Assembly (NCBI GenBank): GCA_947044365.1
Contig: OX345652.1
Coordinates: 546,001 to 610,000 of the forward strand
Direction of reading: 5' to 3'
DNA: 64,000 nt
Source: Petrosia ficiformis
Taxonomy: Eukaryota; Porifera; Demospongiae; Haplosclerida; Petrosiidae
Positions 33,591 to 62,600 of the stretch are shown one piece after another. The position numbers and the translations under genes are program-made. Position 1 is the first letter of the stretch, and each line of letters begins with the position of its first letter. The notes beneath the pieces are model-generated. The model was given only the letters and a program-made list of their open reading frames with translations. It had not been told where the DNA came from and searched no databases.

Positions 33591-36055
33591 AATGTCATGT
33601 GATATGCACTAATACTACACTCACTATTAACATGCAATACTGGATACACATCTTAAAAACCTTTGGGACTCAATGTTAGTATTTACATCAAAGAATCAAC
33701 ATGCATATATTATATCTATGAATGTAAGATCCTTAATTATAATTATAATTAATTAATAATTATTATTCATAACACATACACTATTACATGCCACACAAGT
33801 AGTTCCCAACCCAAGCAGACAAAAACCTATATGTACACAGGTAATTAGAACCTAGTTCCCTCCCCCTAAGCAGACAAAGGTCTACTTGTACACCACATGT
33901 ATATAATTGAGGGACAGTCCCCAGCTCACATCTTTAATTAATGCATGCTTGTTTTTAATTACTGTTTACAGCTATTGAGTATTATACAAGAGAGTATCAC
34001 ATTTAGTCCCTCCCTTAGTAGACACACAACTACATGCAATTAACAATTGAACATATGATGTTAACCACAATATACTATACAATACTTTGTAATATATAAT
34101 ACAAATAGAGAATAGTCAATAATAATATACCTTGCTTATACAGTTCTTATAATAATAATTATTATGTATTTATTAATAATGCCATAGCTTATAAACATAT
34201 AATGCTACAGTCCCCGGCACTTCCTACCTGCTCTACAGACAAAAAGTACAACATATATATGTATTTATAGAATATACATTGTCTTTTACTGAGGGCAGCA
34301 TATCTGAGTTTGTATAATTACATTCATTAAGCCAGGGGCTTGTGAATGAGATAACTCTGTTACCATGGTTACAGTGTCTACCACTATGCTGGGAAACTAG
34401 AATATAACTTTCAATAATATTAATATTATTGTTTTACAATGTTTAATGTTATGATAGTACATTAATTACTGTGGTATTTAACCTAGCTCCCTCCCTTAGT
34501 GGTACACACATTGCTGTTAACTCCTGCTATAATAATACATTATAGCAATACAACTATACAAGCACACAAATCAACACATTACAGCAGGACATGATTGTCT
34601 GAAACTAAATAATTATCTACTAAACCTATTATGATAGTACTGTGTATATAATAAATATAACCAGCTTAATACCGCCTTCTGTAGGCAAGCATATTCCAGG
34701 TGTAGTATGTTCTAAACCTATTATGATAGTACTGTGTATATAATAAATATAACCAGCTTAATACCGCCTTCTGTAGGCAAGCATATTCCAGGTGTAGTAT
34801 GTTCTAAACCTATTACAATTTAAGTGTAGATGCTATGGTTTTATTGCATATAGGTACAGCTAAAAGGGCTCCAGACACACAGGTAATTATATATAGACTG
34901 TTACAAGTCAATACCAAACTATGTCACAGCTTGAACACTGCTTAGTATATGGATTATAATTATACATACATAATGTAATATCTATTATTAGTTGCTGTTT
35001 AATTTAATATGCAGTAAAGAGTAGCTCACCCCCCTCAGACAAAACTACATAAATACAACAAGCCATTATACATGTGGTTATTTGAAAGTAGACACATTGT
35101 CTGGTACCTCACAATAGTAATTATCTACAATATTACTTAAGTATAATACACAGAAAATAATACATTATTTATACTGTTAAACACAATACAAATTAATAAA
35201 CAATATTTTAATTTGCTATACTAACTTATGAATATTATTGTATGATGGACAGTTCCTATCCTAAAATACTTATAAATGATTATAGTATTAATTAGTGATG
35301 TAGCGATAACATATTTTACCGATATTCCGATAAACTGATAACTACTTTAGATATGTACTGATATGATATTATATCTACCTTCTGGTTTCTGATTCTTTAA
35401 ATAAAAATGAGAATTTTCTCAATAAATAAAAGCAATCAACAATGGTATTAGTCACAAGAAATAATATTATCGGCACACTTCCTACAGTATCGGTTACATC
35501 TGTCAGAAATAACCAGTACTAAAAACAATGGATGATAATGACCGATACCAACTACTGATCCAGTGCATCACTAGTAATGATACACATAGTATAATATTAT
35601 TGGAGGTACAATGCTAGCATTATTAACTATTAACGTTGCAATACTCATGAAACAAATGCTATATACAATTTTTGATATATATACAGACATATATAGATAT
35701 ACCTATTATCGATATAAACATGTATATTGATTAAACATTGTATATACCATTAGATACTAAACAATACTACACGGCCCGAGTCCTTTCTATAATACAATAA
35801 ATATTAAATGCAGGTTGCTTCATTTTGGTTAAAGTGTGAGCGTTAAAAAAAAAAATGTATGTCATATATATAGGTATGACTCAATCGTTAGGAATAGAGC
35901 ATGCATAATAAAGGTACTAGATACATATATATAGCTCTTTGGTTGCAACTACTGAACAAGAGCCATTTGACTTCAGCCACATGAAGTGTGGCAATTGCAG
36001 TTGAGCACACGTCTAATAAATACTCGAAAGCTACAGGTTAAAACTTTGAATTTTT
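33591..36055. other. Gene-free AT-rich region
   Basis: No gene recognised on either strand. It contains a two-copy ~92-bp tandem duplication at about 34621-34805 (unit with AACCAGCTTAATACCGCCTT) and the MITE at 35293-35573. Confidence 0.6.
35293..35573. mobile_element. hAT-like MITE
   Basis: The 281-bp element begins TAGTGATGTAGCGATAACAT and ends CCAGTGCATCACTA, with inverted TAGTGATG/CATCACTA termini. The interior repeats CCGATA-type sequence, typical of non-autonomous hAT elements. Flanks GTATTAAT and GTAATGAT resemble a decayed 8-bp target duplication. No coding capacity. Confidence 0.6.
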
Positions 36056-36059
36056 TTTG

Positions 36060-36640
36060 GCTGACAATAACAGCAGTTTCTTCAGGCACCATAAAGTGTA
36101 GCAATTGTATATTTGAGTATTTCAGTACATGACATGAATGCTCACTTTGTAGGACGAAACAGCTCTCCAGTTTTGAGCGAGCTAACAGCATCCCATGCAA
36201 CCTCGAATGACTTGAGACTCACAAGAATATCCAAATTCATTGTTACTCTATAGTAAAAAAAAAAAGCAAGTAGAGTTATAATATTATGCATGAGACATAC
36301 GAATTTCACACGCTGATAAAGAGAGCTTGGCGCTTCTCTGAAATGAATTCTACAAAAATACAATTGTCTAGTTTAAGTATTTCTGTACATGACATAAAAG
36401 CTCACCCTGTATGCTGCCATAAACAAGTCTATAGAGACAGCTAATACATCTTTAGGGACAGCATCCCATGAAGAACGACTTGCGATACCAACACGAATAT
36501 CCGAATACACTGCTACTAGTAAAAAAGTAAAGTCATAATATTATGTAAGCAGTTGGTAAATTACTATGATAGAATTTCACACAGAGACACAGCAGACAGC
36601 AACCACCAGAGCTTCTCTGTCGTGCATCTTCTACAAAGTG
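36060..36640 (-). other. Exon-like tandem duplicated block, minus strand
   Basis: Two ~290-bp blocks (about 36060-36360 and 36361-36640) are diverged tandem copies. Read on the minus strand, each has an acceptor-like start (CTATAG at about 36250; TACTAG at about 36520), a short open piece with SSWDAVPKDVLAVSIDLF or FEVAWDAVSSLKTGELF, and GTGAGC after it. The shared WDAV suggests duplicated exons. No protein family is recognised and no full gene model can be built. Confidence 0.35.
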
Positions 36641-36659
36641 CATTTGAAAGACGTTAGCG

Positions 36660-36700
36660 GGATAGATAACTGCGCATGCGTATATCACCACGTGGGTACA
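36660..36700. promoter_or_regulatory. NRF1-like and E-box promoter candidate
   Basis: TGCGCATGCG at 36671-36680 matches the NRF1 palindrome, and CACGTG at 36688-36693 is an E-box. They lie just upstream, in the minus direction, of the exon-like block, in otherwise CpG-poor DNA. Confidence 0.4.
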
Positions 36701-37766
36701 TAATTATTTATTCACATAATAATCATGAATAATAATGAGTATCATAGTGTAATTATAATTATAATTATATTATATAACACAAAATTTGCACAATGATTTT
36801 TGATAATCAGATCAATAAACTTTTTGGTTTGAATTTCTCTCCAGTACTATTTGGTCGGCTCCAAGATCAGGTTCTACAATATTCACTGAGGCTGGCCTGA
36901 AGCACTCTCTGATCGTAAACTTGAAGAAATTTCATTGGTATAATTATAATTATTGATAGTATAACAAATTATAACTATGTTAAATAAAATCAAATTATTG
37001 AACAAATTAATTAAAAATTACTAAGTTTTCAAACTCTAGAGAAATAGTTCACAGTGTTTTTGCAATTTCTGGTGTTTAGCCTTCAAAGTCTTCAGTTTAA
37101 GACTTGAAATATATTTGTCATTAAGCTATAGAGACATATAATATAATATTCATAAAGGTGATATCATGTATGCACTACTTCAGTACCAATATTTATTACT
37201 ATAAATTACACTTTAAAGTATGAAAAGTATACGTGCTCTGACTAAAAAGTGTCTTTCAGTAGTAGCTCAGCATACTAGTAATGTAAACTGTGTTACAGTT
37301 AGTGATACTCATGTCAGTGTACCAACCAGAAAGACTAGTCCTCTTATATCTCGTTGGCTTTCTGTGCAAAACCACAGAACAGCAAACATTTAAAGGTATA
37401 GAGAGGCATTGCATCACAAATAGAATGACAGAGCCAGTCATATTATATGTACCTTATCATCAAGCTCTAGTGTCCTTGTAATAGATTGTTTATATGACAG
37501 CCTATGAATAACAGATATTACCACTGTGTTAATATAAATATGTATTGTTATACCATGAATCTTCAGTGATGTGTTTTAAACTAACTTCAATCATGTGATT
37601 AATACTTCTGAGTCTATCAAAGATAAGATACCAATGAGACACTTATATAACAAGTTAACAATTATAATAGTACATTATACATTGATATTAATAAACTCCA
37701 CTACTGCATATAGATTAGTGATAAAAATATGATTGTGTGGATAATTATATATTATGGGATGTATAT

Positions 37767-39599
37767 TCACCGCTCATCATCAAGTGTAACTAATTCCATA
37801 CAGCCATCATCATCTTTAATTTGTCTCTCAAGAGCATCAATACGATTCTATAAATAGACCCAAACAGTAATAATCAAGATTTGAGAGTTCTATTTTCTAC
37901 CTGTGTAAATAGTATTTGATCTTCAACAGATTGATTACAAGCTGTGGATTCGTGAAGTGAAGAATTTTCTCGCACTAATTGAGCAACAGGGTTTTTAGCT
38001 GATATAATTTGTTTATGGTTTAGGAGATGATCTGATTGGTCGCTTGAAAATTTCCATAAAACATTGGTAGTACTTGTGTATGAACTGTCAGGCTCAATCC
38101 CATTCTGTTGAGTATGGAATGTGGATATGGAGTAAGGTTTATCCTCAGTAGAATCTTGCTCATATTGTACAGGCTCAGTCCCATTCTGTTGAGTTTGGAA
38201 TGTGGATATAGAGTAAGGTTTATCGTTAGTAGAATCTTTCTCATATTGTACAGGCTCATTCTCATTCTGTTGAGTTTGGAATGTGGATATGGAGTAAGGT
38301 TTATCGTCAGTAGAATCTTTCTCATATTGTACAGGCTCAATACCATTCTGTTGAGTGTGGAATGTGGATATGGAATAAGGTTTATCCTCAGTAGTTTCTT
38401 TCTCATATTGTACAGGCTCAATCCCAAACTGTTGAGTTTGGAATGTGGATATAGAGTAAGGTTTATCCTCAGTAGAATCTTTCTTATATTGTACAGGAGA
38501 TTGATTTGATTGTAACATAGTCATATGTTCTGCATCAACAACAGAGGATTTGTTAATCTTCTTGTCTTCAGGAGTCCCACTACCAAACACAGCAGCAATT
38601 CTCACTCGTCTTTTCTTTTTGTTGCTCATAGGAATATGTGATTTAGTATTCTTTATATCATCTATCAGTTCAGGCATAGGAGATAGTTTATCTTCATTAC
38701 TACCATTACAAGATTCCTGTTCATTATTCAACATGTCAGTTGCTTTACTTACAGAATCATTTTTAACTGGCTGGTATGGGTTATCCAGTACAGGAACATT
38801 AGCTTCAGTCTCACTATCAGTGGAGGCTATAACTTTCTCATTAAAACTCTCACAAAGAATTTGTTTTTCTAAAATACTAATTGCCTCATCAGGTATAGAT
38901 AAGTATCTGTTATCATTCCTGTAGTTATAGGTAAGTATACAAATTGAGGTAACAAATTAGTTGAGCTCATTTTGAATCGTGAATATCACATATCCTGCAG
39001 TAACTCACAAGATATTATTTCGTCTAGAAATTCAATTATATGATATTGTAATGTAACAAACTTTTCTATTATTATCATAGATGCAAAACTATTAGTTCAC
39101 ATTCTTCTCCTGCAGAAAGCTAATCCTAATACACTAGTACATCAAGAAGTATATACATTATAGATAGTATATAACTAAAGGGGTGAGGTACAGTTTTGTA
39201 TTTACAATCACAATATGTATTTCATGCTGTACTGATAGCCACTGTGACAAATCAGGAATTGTAAATTGGACTGTCACTGTATAGACAAACCAATATCCTT
39301 AATTGTGACCGTCTTCACTAGTTAGGAGTATGGAAGGGCGAATTAATCCGTACATCAGGCTTTATTCTAGATAGTATAAATGTAGTACATTATAATAGAT
39401 AATGCAGTATGCTGTACGACTCTACCAACGTGAATGCTTAATTAAAGACAGACCCAGTATCCTCTGTGAAACCATGTTCATTGGTGAAGTGTATATCATT
39501 TTCTTCATACATGTCCCCTATCATCATCATATCTATCCATTCTGTATAATTATAAATGCACAGATTGTTACTATGTGAATTGAATAACTTACCATCCAT
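37767..39599 (-). CDS. Low-complexity protein with five 27-residue repeats
   Basis: The firm part is two exons: 38918-37901 and 37847-37767 (TGA). Tentative upstream exons 39599-39593 (ATG, MD) and 39541-39454 join in phase and give 397 residues, but the donor at 39454 (GTCTGT) is weak. The large exon has an acidic N-terminal half with a basic SNKKKRRVRI patch that could be a nuclear signal. Then come five tandem 27-residue repeats of the form PVQYEKDSTEDKPYSISTF plus (Q/H)TQQNGIE, encoded by an 81-bp DNA repeat. The C-terminus (AQLVRENSSLHES, then NRIDALERQIKDDDG) is a short coiled coil. No family is recognised. Open frames on the plus strand across this exon are shadows. Confidence 0.65.
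38080..38490. repeat. 81-bp coding tandem repeat
   Basis: Five 81-bp units inside the main exon of the 37767-39599 gene. Each contains (plus strand) GGAATGTGGATATGGAGTAA and TCATATTGTACAGGCTCA. Copies differ at several positions, some of them coding changes (D/N, E/D, N/F). Confidence 0.9.
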
Positions 39600-39732
39600 T
39601 CCACGTGGCAAGCCAAGTAGGTGTGGTTCACAACCTCAGCATGCAAGACTGCAAGTACTTTAGTGACCACCATAACTTATATAAATGGGTATATTAATAT
39701 TGACCTTCATTCAATTATACAGACAGATATGA
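39600..39732. other. Short region between the repeat protein and the NHL pseudogene
   Basis: It contains the probable 5' end of the minus-strand repeat-protein gene. No other feature is recognised. Confidence 0.4.
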
Positions 39733-40359
39733 GGTGGAGAGGTTTAAAATGGCAAAAAGATCTTCTGATGCTCTCAAGAAACTTGAAGTACAGCTTACTA
39801 GTCTAGATGACTACACTAATCAAAAACTTGAGAACTTCTGTATCTTTACTCATTTTGTCATCAAGAGAGACTACCATTTGATCTTCAAAGAAAGAAATTG
39901 TTTCTCATGTTCTACCTGTCGTACACCCACAGAACTACGTACCTGAAGCAGGTGTAGCTGATTTCCACATTCTCATATACATTTAGTAGTAGTGGTTCAG
40001 GACAAGGACGGTTTAAAGGACCCAGGGATGTGACAGGATTTGTATATGTTGCAGATGCCGTATTCGGAAGTTCACTCCTGAGGTTAGGTTTGTGGATATG
40101 CTTGGTACACAGGGATCCAAACCAGGTCAACTCCATGGTCCATCAGATATTACAGCAGATGATAACAATCTACTGTGAGAACGATAATCATTGCATTTCT
40201 ATTTTCATTACAAGTGGAGAGTTTATTCGCTGTTTTGGAGAGAAGGGTAGGAAAGAAGGACAGTTTAATTCACCCAAAGAATTATCACTAAATAGATATG
40301 GATATTTATATGTTTCTGACATGGGTAACTGTAGAGGTGTAATATACAGAATTATGTGA
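39733..40359 (+). pseudogene. Decayed copy of the filamin-NHL gene
   Basis: The start GGTTTAAAATGGCAAAAAGA and the first codons (MAKRSSDALKKLE) match the intact gene at 6176, including bases upstream of the ATG. The filamin region and the first NHL repeats are missing and replaced by unrelated sequence that stops at about 39945. From about 39984 the copy resumes (GSGQGRFKGPRDV) with small deletions near 40033 and 40172 that shift the frame and remove part of two repeats. It finishes with GEKGRKEGQFNSPKEL and a stop at 40357-40359. A short expressed derivative cannot be excluded. Confidence 0.8.
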
Positions 40360-41475
40360 TATTTATAAGATGTAAATGTATGTATTAGTAATAATAATAG
40401 TTGTTATAAATTGTAGTTCTAGTATATAGTTGTTATTAAATCTGCTTATCTGAGAGGGAAGACACAAGAACTAATCATATTAATATTCTCATTACTCCAG
40501 ATCTGATGAATGGGTTTTAGAATGTGAATATGCATGAGGGTATTGGTACATTGATCTTATTACACTCGTGTTCTATGAATCCATAAATCTCCCACGTAGT
40601 CTAAAGGTCATTCACGTTCACCTTGTCCTCAGCAAAATGCTTAGTTTGAAATGACCAACAATCTTTTTACCTGTATCATTTTCATATAATTATCCTTCCC
40701 GTTCTTTTTTGTGTATGTCAAATTTCAATCCATTGCTTCATTATTGAGTTACAGTATAATCATGTATTAACCTTATGACATTAAACTATACACTATATTA
40801 CATATAAGTTATTGAGTTACAGTATAATCACATATTAACCTTATGACATTAAACTATACACTATATTACATATAAGTTATTGAGTTACAGTATAATCATG
40901 TATTAACCTTATGACATTAAACTATACACTATAGTACATATAAAGTCATTACATCATAATTTTGAGGACATTGTGAATGTGAACAGACTTTAATTTAACT
41001 AATGCTCAATACTTAGTGAACAAGTTGAAGATAATGTTCCAACAAGAAACAATGAGAACAAACGGACAAATATTAATAGGTATTTACATACAAGTGATTA
41101 TATATAATGAGATAACAGAAGAGAAGATAATAACATTATAACATGTTAGTAATATATAATATATACTTGAGAATGATACTCAAAAAATTTGAAAATAAAT
41201 ACTAAAAAATTAACCACCTTTTAAAATAAAGGTATTATAATTATTTTAATAATATTTATTATTTTCGTTGTAGATAATTTCGTGTCCGTTAATAATCTTC
41301 CCAGAAAGAAAGCAGAGAGAGGGATGAACGAGTATATTGTTATAGGAAACCAGTTTATATGTGTTAGTTATTATATTACAAGAAGAAAACAGTACCGAGA
41401 ACAGGTGATTCATAAGTACTGACTTAGACAGAGATAGGAAGAGATGCGAAGAGTAGATATTTAGTAGAGACTCAG
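40360..41475. other. Intergenic region before the grainyhead gene 3' end
   Basis: No gene recognised. A ~68-bp tandem repeat, about three copies with TTGAGTTACAGTATAATCA, spans about 40739-40945. The remainder should include the grainyhead 3' UTR (minus strand). Confidence 0.6.
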
Positions 41476-57646
<16,171 letters not shown>

Positions 57647-58097
57647 AACTACGCCCCTATGGTCCTGCCTATCTGCATAACACATAAACGAGTAACTTAA
57701 ACCAGAAACCATTTTTAAATACATTAATAAACCCGCCATAAAAATAAATAGTGATTACTGTATTTAAATACATTTTACATGATATTCACTAACCTAGAAT
57801 GGTTAACCAGGTCTTCAGGAGTGGTACATCGTGCCAGCAAGGGCTGAAACACGGGATAAACCAGTTACAAGTTACCTTCTCTACGCTTTCCTTTTAAAAC
57901 TAGTATACGAGATTCCGTATACTTCAGTATATTACAAACAAAGTTCCAGGGGGTGTAATAAAGGTATGTATGTCACATGATAAAGAAGGCATGTCACATG
58001 CACAGGTACCGCCCTTTTATGCCTAGCTAGGCGGAGTAGGCGCCTCCACCTAAAAAGGGTGGTGTCTTATAATTGATCAAGTCCTCCTACAAGAAGC
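57647..58097. promoter_or_regulatory. Divergent promoter region between grainyhead and PGM2 genes
   Basis: The two start codons face away from each other across about 450 bp, so the 5' UTRs and core promoters must lie here unless further non-coding exons exist. The PGM2-proximal part has CCTAGCTAGGCGGAGTAGGC and GGCGCC palindromes and is GC-richer than the surroundings. No TATA box is clearly placed. Confidence 0.5.
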
Positions 58098-58417
58098 ATG
58101 GCAGAAGTATACGATATCAAACAGAAGGTTGATGAGTGGTTGTCACTGGATAAGGTAAGGAACTTATCATGGAGCTCATATCTTTATATGTATTAAGATT
58201 GTATTTGTGGAAAACGCAAATGTTTGTATGTACTGTTGTTATGTATATATATGTACTGTAGAATGAGAAAACAAGATCTGAAATTGAAGATTTGTTCAAA
58301 ACTGGAAATGAGTCTGAACTTCGAGCTAGATTGTGTGCCAGGATGACATTTGGGACAGCAGGTAGGAGGATAGATAGATGTATCTCTGTTGACAGATAGA
58401 TAAATGTATGATTAGAT

Positions 58418-58456
<39 letters not shown>

Positions 58457-59637
58457 GTTACATGCATGGTTAGATAGATATACGGATGGATTGGTAGGTA
58501 GGTAGGTAGGTAGGTGTAGGTAGGTAGGTAGGTACATGTAGGTAGGTAGGTAGGTAGGTAAGTACGTAAGTAGATGCATTGGTAGATGGAAAGATGAGTA
58601 ATGAGGATGTTGCACATTTTTAATAATTATATATACATTTGTGTACATAATTGAATGAAATCATCTTTTAGGTTTGAGAGCAAGAATGGGAGCTGGTTAT
58701 GACAGAATGAATGATCTTACCATACTACAAACAACACAAGTGAGATACATGTAATATATACTATCTGTATAATATAGTCTGATCTAGGAGTGTGGAAATA
58801 CTGAACCGACTGCCAGACCACTCCTTCCAATTCCTCATATACAGTATATATATATATAATCAGTTTTAATTTACTGGACACTCATTAGACAATGTCCTGT
58901 ATGAATGGCTGTTTTTGCAGTACTGGTCTGGTCATAATATGTACATGTACCACATATTAGAGGGGTACAGTATACCCTTATAGACTACTGCTCTGGTCAT
59001 AGTGTGTACATATTAGAGCGCAGTATACCCTTATAGTACCTCTATCAGTTATGTAAACATCATCATACTCCCCCATCAGGTATACAAACATCATTACATG
59101 CCCCTTTGACTTTAGGAATAGTTATTTTTTGTTTCAATACCTACATAAATGTATGCTCGAAAACATCATTATAGCTGACTAGATGTATCATAGCTAGCTT
59201 TTTTATTAATCATATTTTATTTGTAAACATAATATCAAATAGCACAGGAAATACTATAATAATTGTAGTAATTATAGTGAACTGTATCACTTATGAATAT
59301 CATTAAGTCTTGTCGTCATAGGGATTAGCTTGTTATTTAGAACAGCAGTTTGGAAAAGAGGTATGTCAGACGAGAGGGGTTGTTGTTGGATATGATGCAA
59401 GACATAATAGCTATCGGTATGTATATATGTATGTATGTATGTACGTATATACGTGTATGTATGTATGTATGTATGTATGTATGTATGTATGTATGTATAT
59501 ATGTATGAATATATGTATGTATGTATGTATGTATGTATATATGTATGTATGTATGTATGTATGTAATTGTGTATGTACAATTGTACATCTACGTATTATA
59601 TATGTATGTATGTACATGATGACTTGAGATGAAAAGC

Positions 59638-59672
<35 letters not shown>

Positions 59673-62600
59673 GCGGCCCCTGAGGCAAATGAAAACATTA
59701 CATGTTATAAATTATATACATATACATATAATTATACATGTAATTATGTTTCAGGTTTAGTAAACTTGTTGCTACAGTGTTTATTAACAGAGGGTTCAAA
59801 GTTTATCTCTTCACCAGAGTCACTCCTACACCATTTACAGTAAGCTATACACATCCATTATAATAGTGTTTCATCATCTGAATGTACATGTACATGTACA
59901 TGTATATGGTAACCATGGTTACATCTAGCTGTTAGATACAGTGTACTATAACCAGTACATATATTATATACATAGTATATATAATATATTATCATTATAT
60001 TATATTCACTTCTCCATTTATAGCCATATGCTGTACGTTTATACAACTGTGTTGCAGGTGTCATGGTAACTGCATCACATAATCCTAAACAGGACAATGG
60101 TTATAAGGTCTATTGGTCCAATGGAGCACAGGTAAACAAAACCCGATTTTAAGACATGGATATCACCTCCTGCTACCTCTCTTTTCCCCCCTCCCTTTCT
60201 CCCTCCCTACATCCCTCCCCCTCCCTCCCTCCCCCCTTCCTCCCTCCCTCCCTCCCTACCTACCTCCCTCTTCCTCCCTCTCCCTCCTCCCTCCCTTTCT
60301 CTTTCCCTCCCTCCCTACCTCCCTCCCCCTCTCCCTCCCTCTCTCCCTACATTCCTCCCTCCCTCTCTCCCTCCCCACTCCTATTCTCTGTAGATAATAC
60401 GTCCCCATGACAAAGGCATATCCAGTTGCATTGAATCCAATCTAATACCCTTGCCATCGTCATGGGATACAGACACTCTAAATAACCATCCAAAAATTTC
60501 AGATCCTTATCAAGAAGTTCAGGAAGGATATTACTCTTCAATAATGAAGCACTGTTATCGGAGAAAAGAGAATCTCAAGAGTTCTTTTAGATGTGTATAT
60601 ACAGCTATGCATGGCGTTGGGTACCCTTATGCAAAATTAGCCTTTAAGGCGTTTGGTCTTCCGGACTTGATACCAGTATCTGAACAGGTTTGAGTCTTCA
60701 GATACATGTATAGACATATAGACTTGTGCTATGCTGATCTTACCTCACATTACAAAAAATAAGCGCTAAATTCTATGAATAAGGCTGAAAGAGGAATGTG
60801 AGAAGGATTTTGGAGTGCTGATGGTTGTCAGGTTGTTGTAGCTCATTGGTGAGAGCACTGGTGGCTGAGGTCAGTGGCCCTGGGTTTGATTCCCAGTGAC
60901 TACCAGCATTTTGTACTTTCTTCTTTCAGTTTTAATCATAGAATTTAGCATTCATGGAGATTGGTCCTATCCTATATACATGTACAAGGTTATATATAAT
61001 TATATATAGTTATATATAATTATATAACTATACATACATGTAATTATTATCATGGATAAGTACAATATATACATACCACATGTTCATTGAGATTATAGGA
61101 TGCATTATACATACATGTACATAGTAATTTAAGCACACCTTCGCTTGTCTTGGCCTAAAATATTACATTTATTACTACACCAATGAATGAAGGACTGACT
61201 CATTTTAAGGACATTACTATATCTTCTTTCATCCCGGCTAGCACTTGTAATGGTACAGAGTTTTGATAGAAAGTTACAGTTTTGTTGTAATATTAACTGT
61301 ATGTTCACAGCGTGTATTCATATGTAGGGGTGAAAATTATTATTCTATAGTATATATGTGTAAATTATATTTTACAATGTGTTTGGATGTTGAAATATAA
61401 TTCAACTTAATATTTAAAATTTTTTTACTATAGATAGAACCTGATCCGGAATTTCCAACTGTCAAGTATCCAAATCCTGAGGAAGGGGAATCAGCCTTAG
61501 TAAGTATCCCTGTGGCCATACCGTTAATAATTTAACAAATATCCAAATCCTGAGGAAGGGGAATCAGCCTTAGTAAGTATCCCTGTGCCCATACCATTAA
61601 TAATTTAACAAATATCCAAATCCTGAGGAAGGGGAATCAGCCTTAGTAAGTATCCCTGTGCCCATACCGTTAATAATTTAACAAATATCCAAATCCTGAG
61701 GAAGGGGAATCAGCCTTAGTAAGTATCCCTGTGCCCATACCGTTAATAATTTAACAAATATCAAAATCCTGAGGAAGGGGAATCAGCCTTAGTAAGTATC
61801 CCTGTGTCTATCTATACCCATACCATTAATAATTTAACAAATAACCAAATCTAGAAGAATGGTAATCAGGCTTACTTTAGTATCCCTGTGCCCATACCAT
61901 TAATGCAAATCCTGAAAAATGGGAATCAGTCTTAATAAGTGTCCCTGTGCCCATACCATTAATAATTTAATAAATATCAAAATCCTGAGGAATGGGAATC
62001 AGGTTTAGTAATATTCCTGTGCCAATATGCAATGATATGTAATTCAACAGCAGTTTCGACAGTAATTGTGTACTCAACACCACAGTAGTGAGACAGTAAT
62101 TGTGTACTCAACACCACAGTAGTGAGACAGTAATTGTGTACTCAACACCACAGTAGTGAGACAGTAATTACTATACTATACTGACAGTAGAACTAAGGTA
62201 ATTACTGTTACTGTGTGGTGACATTCTATTGACATGTACTGTAGAACTGAACCAAAACTTATTATTTTAGCTAATAATACATCTACTATCTCTGATCACT
62301 CATTATTTTTGACATTAATGAGTATGTATTTCCAGTAGTCAAAAGTCTATTCCCATTTTCTGTTCTCTGTAGCTTCAAACACTAAACTCAATTTATCACT
62401 AGAGGATTAAAAATATACATTTTTAACAAACAAATGAATAATTTGAAATTGAAAATAGTTATATTTTAACATTTTTAGTATACTCTGGTATCAAAAATTC
62501 CCCATTCTCAATTCCCTTGAAACTAAAGCATACTAACTGTAACTAATACAAGCGAAATGTAGTCATGTGATCAAACCTACAGGCTATGTTTCCAATGTAC

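Noticed and set aside
38020..38924. Plus-strand and alternative-frame ORFs across the 27-residue repeat exon
   Set aside because: Shadows of the minus-strand coding exon. Only the chosen frame extends to proper splice sites and joins the next exon in phase.
60113..60410. Leucine/proline/serine-rich protein over the CCCT tract
   Set aside because: Low-complexity frame through a PGM2 intron. The flanking exons splice cleanly.
60832..60903. Functional tRNA gene
   Set aside because: The anticodon loop lacks the usual T before the anticodon, the acceptor stem has a mismatch and wobbles, and the sequence lies within an inverted-repeat element.
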